A DNA stretch of 64,000 bases from Neobacillus sp. PS3-34. GTDB taxonomy: Bacteria > Bacillota > Bacilli > Bacillales > Cytobacillaceae. Made by a program: the position numbers and the translations under genes. The stretch spans positions 2,083,001-2,147,000 of the forward strand of contig NZ_CP133267.1 of assembly GCF_030915465.1 (NCBI RefSeq), read 5' to 3'. The notes under the pieces are model-generated. The model ran no database searches and was not told the origin of the DNA. It worked only from the letters and a program-made list of their open reading frames with translations. Of the stretch, positions 50,497-60,716 are shown piece after piece (position 1 is the first letter of the stretch; each line of letters begins with the position of its first letter).

Positions 50497-50709
50497 TCCT
50501 TTCGCCGTTGCCTTCGTTTGGCTAACTTCTCGAGATTTCCCCACAAGCCTTCCAACTTGCCATCCAATTACCACATTGGAGATACCCATTAAGGAAAATA
50601 ATAAATAATCTCCGATTGGTTCAGGGGTTAGTAGATCCACGCCTAACCATATGCCTGTTGTAGCAGCCCCAATAACCGCACCCAGCACGGATATTAAATA
50701 GCGATTCAT
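50476..50709 (-). CDS. Small membrane protein between pqqA and pqqB
   Basis: A 77-residue protein with two hydrophobic segments (ISVLGAVIGAATTGIWLGV and LLFSLMGISNVVIGWQVGRL) and a basic tail. The gene follows pqqA by 54 bases and its last codons overlap the pqqB start, so it is part of the operon. No pqq gene of this type is known to me. It has AGGTGG upstream of the ATG. Confidence 0.65.
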   Translation of the reverse strand: MNRYLISVLGAVIGAATTGIWLGVDLLTPEPIGDYLLFSLMGISNVVIGWQVGRLVGKSREVSQTKATAKGMSPYSN

Positions 50710-50763
50710 TCTATTGCACCACCTCTTGGTTTGTTAAACTGCTTTTAACATGTGAAACCAGTG

Positions 50764-50838
50764 CTATTTACCAATATAGGCGTACATTGTTACCTCAGAA
50801 GATGTATTAATCACTTTATATTCAGGCTTCTTCCACAT
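50764..50838 (-). CDS. pqqA: PQQ precursor peptide PqqA
   Basis: A 24-residue peptide, too short for usual gene finding. It begins MWKKPEY and has the obligatory E15-x3-Y19 (SEVTMYAYI) that supplies all atoms of PQQ. The spacing and length match PqqA of well-studied producers. The ATG is preceded by AGGGTGGTGAC. It is the first gene of the minus-strand pqq operon. Confidence 0.92.
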   Translation of the reverse strand: MWKKPEYKVINTSSEVTMYAYIGK

Positions 50839-51038
50839 ATAAGTCACCACCCTTCATGACACTAACAATTGTGGAGTGTCTGATTTTCCCTTTCAAAATA
50901 ATCTTATGTAGATGGTTTCCTCGAAATAACCGGAAATTTGACCAGAAGTTGTCCTAAGTGTACGGATTATTGCAATGATTAACAAAGATAGACAAGCTTT
51001 TTGCATCTGTCACTCCTTGCTTTGCCTGTGACTGAATT

Positions 51039-51070
51039 AAAAATAACCTGAGCTTATCAAAACTCAGGTT
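51039..51070 (-). terminator. Terminator hairpin downstream of the secreted protein gene (second)
   Basis: AACCTGAGTT, loop, AGCTCAGGTT followed by ATTTTT on the minus strand. Confidence 0.75.
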
Positions 51071-51125
51071 GAAAACATCCATTTATTCACAAATTCGTCA
51101 ACTGATAGCAGTCATTTATAAAGAT

Positions 51126-51163
51126 TTATCCCGTACCATTAAAAAATTTACGGGATATTTTTA
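51126..51163 (-). terminator. Terminator hairpin downstream of the secreted protein gene (first)
   Basis: ATCCCGTA, loop, GGTACGGGAT on the minus strand, 18 bases past the stop codon, with T-rich sequence in the loop side. Confidence 0.6.
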
Positions 51164-51180
51164 GTTTTTCAACATCTACC

Positions 51181-51645
51181 TTAGTACTGACTACTCTTTA
51201 ACATAAAATTAACTGTCCATTTACCCTTTTGATTCAATATTCCACGTGTATGAAATGACATTTCAGAATTATCGGTTCGGTAATGATGCATCTGTGCTAT
51301 TATCGTACCTCTATACTCATTATTATTTACTTTCTTAAACGATTCTGATTCCTCACGGACTAACGTATTCCCAATCCAAATATACGGGTTTTCAATCAAA
51401 CTTTTAGTATTCGAACTAACTTGTATATTTGAATTTGAGTTTATCGTATAATGCAGCTGAATGTCTTGGCCGTGGTTTATTATTGAATAGTCATTGATGG
51501 TTAACCTTATTCCGTTATCCTCGGATGAACCTAAGCCTTTACTTGATTGAGCATTAGTCAAAGTTGGGCAGGCAAATCCAAAGACTAAGGAAATACATAA
51601 GGCGGCACCAATGGATCGCGCGATATAATTCAGTAATTTCCTCAC
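51181..51645 (-). CDS. Putative secreted protein of the PQQ island
   Basis: The GTG start at 51645 is preceded by GGTGG and gives a typical signal peptide: basic RKLLNYIARS, a hydrophobic core and a cleavage region near LTNAQSS. An upstream start in the same frame would add 15 polar residues. The mature part of about 120 residues looks beta-rich (RLTINDYSIINHGQDIQLHY, KWTVNFMLKSSQY) like an Ig-type domain. No family recognised. It lies between the dehydrogenase and pqqA on the same strand. Confidence 0.6.
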   Translation of the reverse strand: MRKLLNYIARSIGAALCISLVFGFACPTLTNAQSSKGLGSSEDNGIRLTINDYSIINHGQDIQLHYTINSNSNIQVSSNTKSLIENPYIWIGNTLVREESESFKKVNNNEYRGTIIAQMHHYRTDNSEMSFHTRGILNQKGKWTVNFMLKSSQY

Positions 51646-51711
51646 TTTACCACCATCCTTATTTTTCGTGAATATCTGTTGTTTCGCCAATCTCTATTCA
51701 TCCTTTTAAGA

Positions 51712-51747
51712 AATAATCTGAGTCCGTTAAAGGATCAGATTCGGACT
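51712..51747 (-). terminator. Terminator after the PQQ-dependent dehydrogenase
   Basis: AATCTGATCC, loop TTTAAC, GGACTCAGATT with T-rich sequence after it on the minus strand. Confidence 0.7.
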
Positions 51748-51762
51748 GCTTCTAGCGAAAAA

Positions 51763-53691
51763 TCATTTCTGTTTGGATAGCCAATCCGCTAATGCTTCAG
51801 CCTCTGCACCTTTAGCCAAGCCTGCTGGCATGCGGTCGCCACCATTAAGAATTTGATTCAATATTTCCTCTTTAGACATCGTTTTACCTATGTGTTGAAG
51901 ATTTGGAGCTGTTGCGCCTTGAAGATTCTCCCCGTGGCAGGAAATACAACTTCTTTTGTAAACCTTTTCCGGATTGATAACAACGTCTGCTTCCCCTTGT
52001 AATTTTGCTTTTTTATTTATAGCTCCAGGTTTCAACTTACCTCCGAGACCATAAACAACAACCTTCGTACCACCAGTAATAACTGCAACATATTCATGGC
52101 CGTCAACGGTATATATGGAAGGTGCCATTTTGATTTGTTTTCCTCCACTTTGCATACTCCATAATACTTTACCTGTTTTAATGTCAAGAGCATTTACGTT
52201 TCCACCCAGTTCCCCGTAAAAAGCAAGACCGGCAGCAGTACTTGTGAATCCGCCATACATGGGATCGTCCGTTTTCTTTTGATATACTTTTTTCCCTGTA
52301 TTCATATCAATAGCTGTAATGGTACCAGAAACATCAACATCTTTTGGCAAAGGAAGTATCTTTGTACCTGGAAAGGTATTATTATCTTTTGCAATCTCTT
52401 TTGCATCTTTAGCTGCCACCATTAAATTAGGGCTATTAATACCTGGAATAAGCACATAGTTAGTTTCAGGGTCATAAGTCTGTGGAGCATAGCTTTCTCC
52501 GCCTGGCGTTCCTGGCCATTGAAGTACAGCCTTACTCTCATCGCTTGGTACGCTCGAATGTTGAATTTTCACAAAAGGTACCCCATCATAAATGGTCTTC
52601 CCCGTTTTTGCGTCCCACGCATACCACTTTCCATTCTTACCGCCTTCAACCACAACCTTTTGCTTTTTCCCACCGACCTTTGCATTGAGAATCATCGGTG
52701 TTGCGGCAGCGTCATAATCCCATATATCATGATCAACTTGACCAGATGACCACTTAAACTTCCCTGTTTTACTATCTAAAGCAGTTATAGAATCGGTATA
52801 TGGATTTTTTCCTTTTCTATCTGCATCGTAAAAGTCTGGAGCTGGATTCCCTACTGCAAAATACATCATATCAGTATCTGGATCAAACGACATCGGTGTC
52901 CATACGGAACCTCCGCCCGTATATTTACCTTTCGCCCAGCCCGTTCCTCTTTCAGGAACAGTCCAAAACGGCTCTTTCCATAGCGGTTCCAGGGTATCTG
53001 CTTTAAACGCCCAGACAAAACCTCTTGTACCATTATCACCGCCGCTGCTTCCAACGTAAACATTGCCATCATAATACATCGGAGCTGTAGATTCATAATA
53101 TCTGTTTTCCAACTTGATAGAAGGTTCATGATCCCAAAAGTTGACCATCTTTAACAGTTTTCCGTTCTTCGCATCAAGTTTTGCCAGCCGATTATCTATC
53201 ATCAAGACAAATACATTTCCATTTGCCACAGCGACACCCCTGCTTGCCACATTGGACTGCCATGGCAAACCATTAATATGATCAAGTACGTCCTTGGGCG
53301 GTGTCCATGTCCAAAGTTTTTTTCCACTTGCGGCATCAATCGCAAACACATGATTTTTCGCACTAGTCACATACATGACCCCGTCATGGACGACAGGGAA
53401 ATCTTCTTGTAAATTTGGAACATCCTTATTCCAATCTAAGATATCCTGCTGCCATGCAATCCCCATTTTTTTTACATTATCTTTTGTAATCTGTTTATAG
53501 GGCACATGTCGGGTATGTTGAAAGTCATATCCCCAATTTGGGAATCCAATCTCGTCTTCCTTCTTTGCCTGGCTGGATTCCTTGGTTTCCCCTTTGTTAT
53601 CTACATTTTTCTTGTTATTATTCGGCTGACAGCCAACTATAACCATGCTAGCCAGCAAAACTAACCCTAATGACCTTATAAATTGCATCAC
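51763..53691 (-). CDS. PQQ-dependent dehydrogenase with C-terminal cytochrome c domain (lipoprotein)
   Basis: A 642-residue protein. The signal peptide ends in lipobox VIVGC (Cys21), so it is anchored on the outer membrane face. Residues about 50-560 form an eight-bladed PQQ propeller with tryptophan-docking repeats (AIDAASGKKLWTWTPP, ALDSKTGKFKWSS, ALDIKTGKVLWSM). Residues 578-642 are a cytochrome c domain with C582-x2-C585-H586 and a candidate Met ligand M621 (GDRMPAG). It should oxidise an alcohol, aldehyde or sugar and pass electrons to the heme and respiratory chain. The adjacent-Cys pair of classical methanol dehydrogenases is absent, so the substrate is open. The pqq operon next to it supplies the cofactor. 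Confidence 0.92.
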   Translation of the reverse strand: MMQFIRSLGLVLLASMVIVGCQPNNNKKNVDNKGETKESSQAKKEDEIGFPNWGYDFQHTRHVPYKQITKDNVKKMGIAWQQDILDWNKDVPNLQEDFPVVHDGVMYVTSAKNHVFAIDAASGKKLWTWTPPKDVLDHINGLPWQSNVASRGVAVANGNVFVLMIDNRLAKLDAKNGKLLKMVNFWDHEPSIKLENRYYESTAPMYYDGNVYVGSSGGDNGTRGFVWAFKADTLEPLWKEPFWTVPERGTGWAKGKYTGGGSVWTPMSFDPDTDMMYFAVGNPAPDFYDADRKGKNPYTDSITALDSKTGKFKWSSGQVDHDIWDYDAAATPMILNAKVGGKKQKVVVEGGKNGKWYAWDAKTGKTIYDGVPFVKIQHSSVPSDESKAVLQWPGTPGGESYAPQTYDPETNYVLIPGINSPNLMVAAKDAKEIAKDNNTFPGTKILPLPKDVDVSGTITAIDMNTGKKVYQKKTDDPMYGGFTSTAAGLAFYGELGGNVNALDIKTGKVLWSMQSGGKQIKMAPSIYTVDGHEYVAVITGGTKVVVYGLGGKLKPGAINKKAKLQGEADVVINPEKVYKRSCISCHGENLQGATAPNLQHIGKTMSKEEILNQILNGGDRMPAGLAKGAEAEALADWLSKQK

Positions 53692-53983
53692 GGAAATACC
53701 CTCCTGACATTATGAAAAAATATAGTGGTTTTTTACTGATTGCTTTTTCACATTTCTAACCTTTAAACCTCCTTAAGACATTCTAATTTTTATAAGAACA
53801 TTGGTATATTTGCCTAAGGAACAATAAATTATGCAAATTATGACTAATCCTTCCTTTCCACTTCGAGTGGTAAGTTTTCGATGAGTTCCACTTTGCCTCA
53901 TAAACATTCCCTTAATGTTCAAATGGTTCTTTTATCAAAAGTATAATTCTACTGTTGAACGACCTATTACCCATTTTAAACAT
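53692..53983 (-). other. Leader of the dehydrogenase gene
   Basis: About 290 bases without coding sequence between the rpsI duplication and the dehydrogenase. It contains the promoter region and a weak ribosome-binding site (GAGGGTATTTCC) of the dehydrogenase. Nothing else seen. Confidence 0.5.
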
Positions 53984-54070
53984 AAAAAGACCCCCAACCA
54001 AAATGGTTGAGAGCCTTTGATACGTTGATAATTAACGTTTTGAGAACTGAGGAGCACGACGCGCACCTTT
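53984..54070 (-). repeat. Right copy of the rpsI end duplication (genuine gene end)
   Basis: Terminator hairpin CCCCCAACCAAAATGGTTG plus stop and last codons of the intact rpsI. It matches 45685-45773 in the same orientation, so the two copies frame the PQQ island as direct repeats 8.3 kb apart. Confidence 0.9.
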
Positions 54071-54424
54071 AAGACCGTATTTCTTACGCTCTTTCATACG
54101 TGCGTCACGAGTTAATAGTCCTGCGCGCTTTAATGTTGGACGGAATTCTGGATCAGCTTGAAGTAACGCACGAGCGATACCGTGGCGGATTGCGCCAGCT
54201 TGACCAGTGTAACCACCGCCGCCTACGTTTACAAGCACATCATAGCTTCCAAGTGTTTCAGTAGCTACTAATGGTTGTTTAACAACTTCACGTAATGCTT
54301 CGAATGGGATATAGCTTTCAATTTCACGATCGTTAATTACGATTTTTCCATTGCCCGGAACTAAACGTACACGTGCAACAGAGCTCTTACGACGGCCTGT
54401 GCCGATATATTGAACTTGTGCCAA
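54032..54424 (-). CDS. rpsI: Ribosomal protein S9 (RpsI)
   Basis: A 130-residue small-subunit protein with the conserved [16 protein letters not shown] at the start, [19 protein letters not shown] in the middle and the basic tail [17 protein letters not shown] that reaches the P-site tRNA. It follows rplM by 21 bases. Its 3' end is duplicated at 45685-45773. Confidence 0.97.
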   Translation of the reverse strand: MAQVQYIGTGRRKSSVARVRLVPGNGKIVINDREIESYIPFEALREVVKQPLVATETLGSYDVLVNVGGGGYTGQAGAIRHGIARALLQADPEFRPTLKRAGLLTRDARMKERKKYGLKGARRAPQFSKR

Positions 54425-54445
54425 GTTAATACCCTCCCTTAAAAA

Positions 54446-54883
54446 TTATCCGCGAAGTTCGTATACTTCCGGTTGTTGTGCTTGGTGCGGATGCTCGCTG
54501 CCAGCATAAACGTGTAACTTTTTGAACATTTGACGGCCAAGAGAATTCTTTGGAAGCATACCTTTGATAGCAAGCTCCAGCATTCTTTCAGCATAGTTAG
54601 TACGCATTTCAAGAGCAGTTCTTTGTTTCAAACCGCCTGGGTGTAAGCTGTGTCTGTAGTAGATTTTGTCAGTCAGCTTTTTACCAGTAAGGTGAATTTT
54701 AGAAGCATTAAGAATGATAACATTGTCACCAGTGTCAACATGTGGTGTGAATGTTGGTTTGTTTTTACCACGTAAGATTGATGCTACTTCAGAAGCAAGA
54801 CGTCCAAGAGTTTTGCCCTCAGCATCAATAACGTACCATTTACGCTCAATATTGTTTGCATTTGCCATAAACGTTGTACGCAT
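54446..54883 (-). CDS. rplM: Ribosomal protein L13 (RplM)
   Basis: A 145-residue large-subunit protein starting [16 protein letters not shown] after TTAGGAGGG. Conserved parts include [17 protein letters not shown] and [19 protein letters not shown]. The 270-base leader before it (to 55152) has no gene. It probably contains the promoter and an L13-type autoregulatory leader, but I could not fold it with certainty. Confidence 0.97.
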   Translation of the reverse strand: MRTTFMANANNIERKWYVIDAEGKTLGRLASEVASILRGKNKPTFTPHVDTGDNVIILNASKIHLTGKKLTDKIYYRHSLHPGGLKQRTALEMRTNYAERMLELAIKGMLPKNSLGRQMFKKLHVYAGSEHPHQAQQPEVYELRG

Positions 54884-55152
54884 GAGTTTCCCTCCTAATT
54901 AAATCCGTTAAAGATTGTTATTTTCCGCGCCTGTATTAAGCGATCTATTTTCATTCTGTTCCGGGAATGAACGTTAAATGCCTTTGTGCGCTAAGGTTTC
55001 TGATCATATATTTTCAATCACGATGAAGTCTTTCCGGGGCTTTATCGTGGGGTTAAAATACATACATATGCTATATTATATCCTTCATGGACATATGTCA
55101 AGAAAATGTTACACCAGGTTTAGTTGTTTTAGATATTTTTTTATAATTACTG

Positions 55153-55889
55153 CTAATAAAATACCTTCCACAAATATAAGCCGTGGCCAGGAGCTGTTTT
55201 TCCCGCAAAGCGGCGGTCCTTTTTCTCCAGCAAAACAGCCATATCCTCCGGTTTTCTTTCGCCAGTGCCTACTTCCAGCAAGGTCCCTGTCAGGATGCGG
55301 ACCATATTGTATAAAAATCCATTCCCCACGAAACGGAGAACCAGTAAATCTTCATTGAGCGTATAATCAATCTGTTCAATCGTCCGAATCTTATCTTCAA
55401 CCTCTGTTTTCGCTGAACAAAAGCTTGTAAAGTCATGCGTTCCTTTTAAAAAGACAAACGCTTCCTCCATTGCTTTCAGGTCTAGCGAAAATGGATACCG
55501 AAAGGCGTAATTACGCATAAACGGATCCCGCTGAGGCGATAAATAAATGTTGTACCGGTATTCCTTCCCTTTGGCTTCAAAGCGTGCATGGAAGCCTGCC
55601 GGTGCTTTTTCCACATTTAAAACAGAGATATCGGCTGGCAATAATGAATTTAACGCCATTACCCACTTATCCTCCGGTATGGCAAGTGGAGAATCAAAGT
55701 GGATAACCTGGCCCTTTGCGTGGACCCCTGCGTCTGTACGGCCGATCCTGAAACTTTTACTAGCTGGCCCTTATGCAATTTTGTTAAAACACTCTCCAGT
55801 TCACCCTGGATTGTACTGCGATTTAGCTGGATCTGATATCCCGCGTATGCAGTTCCATCATACGATATTATACATTTATACCTTTGCAT
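55153..55889 (-). CDS. truA: tRNA pseudouridine synthase A TruA (one frameshift)
   Basis: Makes pseudouridine at positions 38-40 of tRNA anticodon stems. The N-terminal part has ISYDGTAYAGYQIQ. The frame breaks near 55750 at TCGGCCG; with TCGGGCCG it reads the catalytic motif GSGRTDAGVHAKGQ with the essential Asp and goes on to 55153. The joined protein is about 245 residues as usual. It follows ecfT, as in B. subtilis. Confidence 0.92.
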
Positions 55890-55902
55890 CGTCCCGCTCC
55901 AT

Positions 55903-56700
55903 TTATGTTCGGTATAGGAAAAGTAAAGCTGTCAATACGATCAATATAGCCAACAATAGAGTATCTGCTATTTTCCAGTTTAATTGGCGGTATTTTGTCC
56001 GTCCTTCGCCGCCTCTGTAGCCTCTGGCCTTCATGGCAATCGCAAGCTCCTCAGCACGTTTAAAGGAACTTACGAACAACGGTATCAAAAGAGGAACAAC
56101 AGCTTTGATCCGGTCTTTAATAGGGCCGCTTCCAAATTCAACTCCGCGTGCAATTTGCGCCTTCATGATTTTATCAGTTTCCTGCATAAGAGTAGGAATG
56201 AATCTTAAGGAAATGGACATCATTAATGCCATTTCATGCACTGGAAAGCGAATCTTTTTTAACGGATTCAGAAGTGTCTCCAGCCCGTCTGTTATTTCAA
56301 TTGGGGTTGTAGTAAGAGTAAGCAGTGATGTCATTAATATCAGGAAGAAAAAACGCATGGATATAAAAATCCCCTGTCTGATACCCTCATCAAAAATCTT
56401 AATCGGCCCATATTCAAAGACTAGATTGCCTTGTCTATTAAAAAATAATTGCAGAAACAAAGTAAATAGAACAAGCCATAAAACGGGCTTTAACCCGGCA
56501 TATAAAAAGCGAAAGGGAATTCGGGATAGTCCCAGCATCAAAAAGGTATAAATCCCAATCAGCACATAGGTCAGCCAATTATTTGCAAGAAACACCACAC
56601 AAACAAACAAAAAGACGAGAATTAATTTAGCCCTTGGATCCATACGGTGTATGGGAGAATCCGCCGGAACATACCTGCCAAAAATCATTTTCTCCATCAT
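55903..56700 (-). CDS. ecfT: ECF transporter transmembrane protein EcfT
   Basis: A 265-residue membrane protein with about five hydrophobic segments. The coupling motifs are ARGVEFGSG and AMKARGYRGG (two A-R-G signatures) that contact the two ATPases. It is the shared membrane part of energy-coupling-factor vitamin transporters, which partner with various substrate-binding S proteins encoded elsewhere. It overlaps ecfA2 in an ATGA junction. Confidence 0.95.
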   Translation of the reverse strand: MMEKMIFGRYVPADSPIHRMDPRAKLILVFLFVCVVFLANNWLTYVLIGIYTFLMLGLSRIPFRFLYAGLKPVLWLVLFTLFLQLFFNRQGNLVFEYGPIKIFDEGIRQGIFISMRFFFLILMTSLLTLTTTPIEITDGLETLLNPLKKIRFPVHEMALMMSISLRFIPTLMQETDKIMKAQIARGVEFGSGPIKDRIKAVVPLLIPLFVSSFKRAEELAIAMKARGYRGGEGRTKYRQLNWKIADTLLLAILIVLTALLFLYRT

Positions 56701-57566
56701 TTCTTTTTACCTGTGCCCAAGTTCTTAACAATTGCCGACGACAATTCATCAATCGTTAAATAGGTCTTTCCTAAAGTAATTCCCAGCTTTTTTTCAAGCT
56801 TCAACTGAAACCTTACTACCTCCGGTACATCAAGCCCTAACTCCACAAGTCCTTCAGGCGAAGAAAAGATTTCATCAGGTGTGCCTTTTCTGACGATATT
56901 TCCCTGATGCATGATGACAATTTGATCTGCATAATGTGCAGCATCTTCCATGCTGTGGGTTACTAGGATAGTTGATAAATTCCGTTCCTGATGAAGCTGA
57001 TAAAACATATCCATGATTTCTTTTCGTCCCCTTGGGTCCAAACCAGCTGTAGGCTCGTCCAGCACAATTACATCAGGATCCATGGCCAGCACTCCTGCAA
57101 TCGCAACACGGCGCATTTGCCCACCAGATAAATCAAAGGGTGACTTGTCCAGAATCTCCTCATCCAGTCCAACCTGCTTAATAGCAAATCGTGCCCGTTC
57201 CTTTGCTTCCTGTTCGGAAACCCCAAAATTAAGAGGACCAAAGCAAATGTCCTTTTCAACCGTTTCCTCAAATAACTGATGCTCAGGGAATTGGAATACA
57301 ATTCCGACCTTTTGCCGAACCTCTTTTAAATTTTTTTCTTTTTTATTGGCCTTTATTTCTCTGCTGCCAATCTTGACGGTCCCTTTAGTGGGAAGCAAAA
57401 GGGCATTTAAATGCTGGAGTACAGTTGATTTCCCAGAACCGGTATGGCCAATGACAGCTAAATATGTTCCTGAGGGTATCATAAGAGAAACGTCCTGAAT
57501 CGCAAGCCTTTCAAACGGTGTATTAGCCTGGTAACGGTATTCTACTTGCTGAAGCGAGATGTCCAT
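56697..57566 (-). CDS. ecfA2: ECF transporter ATPase EcfA2
   Basis: A 289-residue ABC ATPase with Walker A GHTGSGKST, Q-loop VFQFPEHQLF, signature LSGGQMRRVAIAGVLA, Walker B VIVLDEPTAG and switch His in THSME. It forms a heterodimer with EcfA1 on EcfT. It overlaps the end of ecfA1 by 25 bases. Confidence 0.95.
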   Translation of the reverse strand: MDISLQQVEYRYQANTPFERLAIQDVSLMIPSGTYLAVIGHTGSGKSTVLQHLNALLLPTKGTVKIGSREIKANKKEKNLKEVRQKVGIVFQFPEHQLFEETVEKDICFGPLNFGVSEQEAKERARFAIKQVGLDEEILDKSPFDLSGGQMRRVAIAGVLAMDPDVIVLDEPTAGLDPRGRKEIMDMFYQLHQERNLSTILVTHSMEDAAHYADQIVIMHQGNIVRKGTPDEIFSSPEGLVELGLDVPEVVRFQLKLEKKLGITLGKTYLTIDELSSAIVKNLGTGKKK

Positions 57567-58380
57567 AGCTCATTCACCAACTCTTCTTCTGTTAAATAGT
57601 ATTTGGATAATTCCAGCCCTTTTTCACGGAAAGACTTGCCCAACTTAACGGAAAACGGAATATCCAACCCTAATTGAATCAATTCTTCATCCAATTTAAA
57701 AATTTCCTCAGGAGTCCCTTCCCTGTAAAGCTGCCCTTTATTCATCACAATCATGCGGTCGGCCTTTGACGCTTCCTCAAGGTCATGGGTGATGGATATA
57801 ACGGTCATTTCTGTTTCTTCTTTTAATTTTCGTACAGTTTCTAATACTTCATCTCTTCCGCGAGGGTCGAGCATGGAGGTAGCTTCGTCCAAAATAATGA
57901 TGGCAGGCTTAGAGCGAGTATGCCAGCAATGGCCACACGCTGCTTTTGCCCGCCTGATAGATGGTGCGGCTCTTGATCAAGAAACTGTTCCATCTTGACT
58001 TTACTTAATGACTCTTCCACCCGGCGGACCATTTCCGCAGGAGGTATTCCGTTATTTTCTAAACCAAAAGCCACATCATCCTGCACGGTCGTCCCAACAA
58101 ACTGATTATCTGGATTTTGAAATACCATACCAATTTGCCTTCTAATATCCCAAACGGTTTCTTCGTTCAGACTTATTCCACACACCGTAATACTGCCTTC
58201 CTTAGGGAATTGCAAGCCATTTAACAACTTGGCCATTGTTGATTTCCCCGAACCGTTATGACCTACTATCGCAAGCCATTCACCTTCATAAACTTCATAT
58301 GAGACGTTCTGAAGGGCATATCTCTCCTGGGAATCATATTGAAAAGAAACATTGCTTAATGTCACTACAGGCTTTTTCAA
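57542..58380 (-). CDS. ecfA1: ECF transporter ATPase EcfA1 (one frameshift)
   Basis: Has Walker [11 protein letters not shown]-loop [11 protein letters not shown] and signature [17 protein letters not shown]. The frame then breaks near 57915 at CTAAGCC; with one more A it reads [20 protein letters not shown], which holds Walker B, and continues to the stop at 57542. The joined protein is about 279 residues. EcfA1 and EcfA2 drive vitamin uptake by hydrolysing ATP. Confidence 0.93.
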
Positions 58381-58734
58381 AGGATTATTCCCCTCTCATC
58401 TAAGCTGGTCTGTCTAATCTATGCTAGGCGTTTTTCTTTTTTTTGAATACAAAAAAAGCCTGCACCTCACTCCCTGGCAGAAAAACTCTGAATCTGCACA
58501 AATAAGGAATTTCATTAAGAAATGGGAGGAGGTGCATGAGCTAGACGAGACGCAATCAGAAGTTTTGCTGCACGGGAATATTCCCTTGTTGTTCAGCCTT
58601 CTGTAAAGATATCACGCTCATCATAACGCTCTTTTTGGCTTGGTTCATGAATATTCAATTACATCGGATACAGAAAAAGGGCAGAGAACAAGTTTGTTCT
58701 AAACTGTCCACGCCCTTGTTGTCTGTAAAAGGTA
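58381..58734 (-). other. Spacer between ecfA1 and rplQ
   Basis: About 350 bases with no gene I accept. The rplQ terminator is at its right end. A short plus-strand frame at 58421-58606 is discussed among the rejected items. Confidence 0.6.
58674..58722 (-). terminator. Terminator of the ribosomal-protein operon after rplQ
   Basis: AAGGGCGTGGACAGTTTAGAAC pairs imperfectly with the following TTGTTCTCTGCCCTTTTTC on the minus strand, just past the rplQ stop. Confidence 0.75.
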
Positions 58735-59097
58735 TTAAACTAACTCGATGATAACCATTGGCGCACCGTCACCGCGGCGTGGTCCAAGTTTCATAATACG
58801 AGTGTATCCACCTTGGCGCTCTTGGTAACGTGGAGCGATATCAGTGAATAGTTTCTGTAGTGCAGAAACGTTAGTCTCAGCATCAGCTACTTCATTACGA
58901 ACGTAAGATGCAGCTTGACGGCGAGCATGAAGGTCTCCGCGCTTTCCAAGAGTGATCATTTTCTCAACAGTACCGCGAATTTCTTTCGCACGAGTTTCTG
59001 TTGTTTCGATACGCTCATTGATAATTAAGTCTGTTGTTAAATCACGCAGCATTGCTTTACGTTGCGCAGAAGTGCGTCCTAACTTTCTATATGCCAT
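58735..59097 (-). CDS. rplQ: Ribosomal protein L17 (RplQ)
   Basis: A 120-residue large-subunit protein starting [19 protein letters not shown] with [13 protein letters not shown] in the middle and a tail [20 protein letters not shown] precedes the ATG. It closes the rpoA operon. Confidence 0.97.
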   Translation of the reverse strand: MAYRKLGRTSAQRKAMLRDLTTDLIINERIETTETRAKEIRGTVEKMITLGKRGDLHARRQAASYVRNEVADAETNVSALQKLFTDIAPRYQERQGGYTRIMKLGPRRGDGAPMVIIELV

Positions 59098-59182
59098 GAA
59101 GGGTTCCCTCCTTTGTTGAAGTCATTAATCGGCTTTCTTTGGCTTTCATCAAGAACAGTATGGTTAATCAATGATTAGCCAA

Positions 59183-60127
59183 TCAGTCATCCTTGCGTAG
59201 GCTTAGTCCAAGCTCTTCTAGTTTCGCTTTCACTTCTTCGAGTGACTTGCGTCCTAAGTTACGAACCTTCATCATATCTTCTTCAGTCTTATTAGCTAAT
59301 TCCTGAACAGTGTTGATTCCAGCACGCTTTAAGCAATTGTAAGAACGAACAGAAAGATCTAGTTCTTCAATAGTCATTTCAAGAACTTTTTCTTTTTGAT
59401 CCTCTTCTTTTTCAATCATGATTTCAGCATTTTGAGCTTCATCAGTTAAACCAACAAAGATATTCAAATGCTCGGTCAAAATTTTCGAACCATATGCAAT
59501 CGCTTCTTTTGGACCGCTGCTTCCATCTGTCCAAACATCAAGCGTAAGCTTATCATAGTTTGTCATTTGACCTACACGTGTATTTTCCACCTGATAAGAT
59601 ACACGAGAAACCGGTGTGTAAATAGAGTCGATTGGAATTACGCCGATTGGCTGGTCTTCCCGCTTGTTATGATCAGCAGGAGTATAACCGCGGCCGCGTT
59701 TTGCAGTTAAACGCATACGAAGATGACCGTTTGTTCCTAAAGTGGCAATATGAAGATCCGGATTTAAGATTTCAACATCACTATCGTGTGTTACGTTTGC
59801 TGCTTTTACTGCGCCTTCGCCCTGCACATCAATTTCTAGCGTCTTCTCTTCATCAGAGTAGATTTTTAACGCTAATTTTTTAATGTTTAAAATGATGGAT
59901 GTTACATCCTCTACGACGCCTTCAATTGTTGAGAACTCATGAAGTACCCCATCGATTTGAATCGATGTAACAGCGGCACCTGGGAGTGAAGATAATAGGA
60001 TACGACGTAAGGAGTTACCCAAAGTGGTACCATATCCACGCTCAAGTGGCTCTACGACAAATTTACCGAACTTGGCATCATCGCTGATCTCAACCGTTTC
60101 AATTTTTGGTTTTTCTATTTCGATCAT
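59183..60127 (-). CDS. rpoA: RNA polymerase alpha subunit (RpoA)
   Basis: A 314-residue protein from the second of two ATG codons, as in B. subtilis. The N-terminal dimerisation domain has [20 protein letters not shown], the C-terminal domain binds promoter UP elements and regulators ([32 protein letters not shown]). It stands between rpsK and rplQ. Confidence 0.97.
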   Translation of the reverse strand: MIEIEKPKIETVEISDDAKFGKFVVEPLERGYGTTLGNSLRRILLSSLPGAAVTSIQIDGVLHEFSTIEGVVEDVTSIILNIKKLALKIYSDEEKTLEIDVQGEGAVKAANVTHDSDVEILNPDLHIATLGTNGHLRMRLTAKRGRGYTPADHNKREDQPIGVIPIDSIYTPVSRVSYQVENTRVGQMTNYDKLTLDVWTDGSSGPKEAIAYGSKILTEHLNIFVGLTDEAQNAEIMIEKEEDQKEKVLEMTIEELDLSVRSYNCLKRAGINTVQELANKTEEDMMKVRNLGRKSLEEVKAKLEELGLSLRKDD

Positions 60128-60302
60128 CAAATATACCCTCCTTCAAAACGTCGAAACCCCGCCGGATAATTGCACCGTACCGAAATTCCCCCATGTATAC
60201 GTTCCCTTTGTGCACAACAACTGGAATAAAGTCTCTGTACGAACGTAAAAAAATAGTATCATATCCCATTATAGACAGGGATACAAATTCTATACAGAAA
60301 AA

Positions 60303-60692
<390 letters not shown>

Positions 60693-60716
60693 TTAAATGA
60701 GTACCTCCTTTACCGA

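Larger units (their letters stand above)
50839..51180 (-). other. Leader of the pqq operon and end of the upstream gene
   Basis: No coding sequence found. The part near 51039-51070 and 51126-51163 holds two terminator hairpins of the gene at 51181. The rest should hold the pqqA promoter, but I see no convincing -35/-10 pair. Confidence 0.5.

Noticed and set aside
58421..58606. Plus-strand frame of 61 codons between ecfA1 and rplQ
   Set aside because: It has natural-looking composition (FIKKWEEVHELDETQSEVLL) but no ribosome-binding site and no known gene at this conserved place. I leave it as undecided rather than annotate it.
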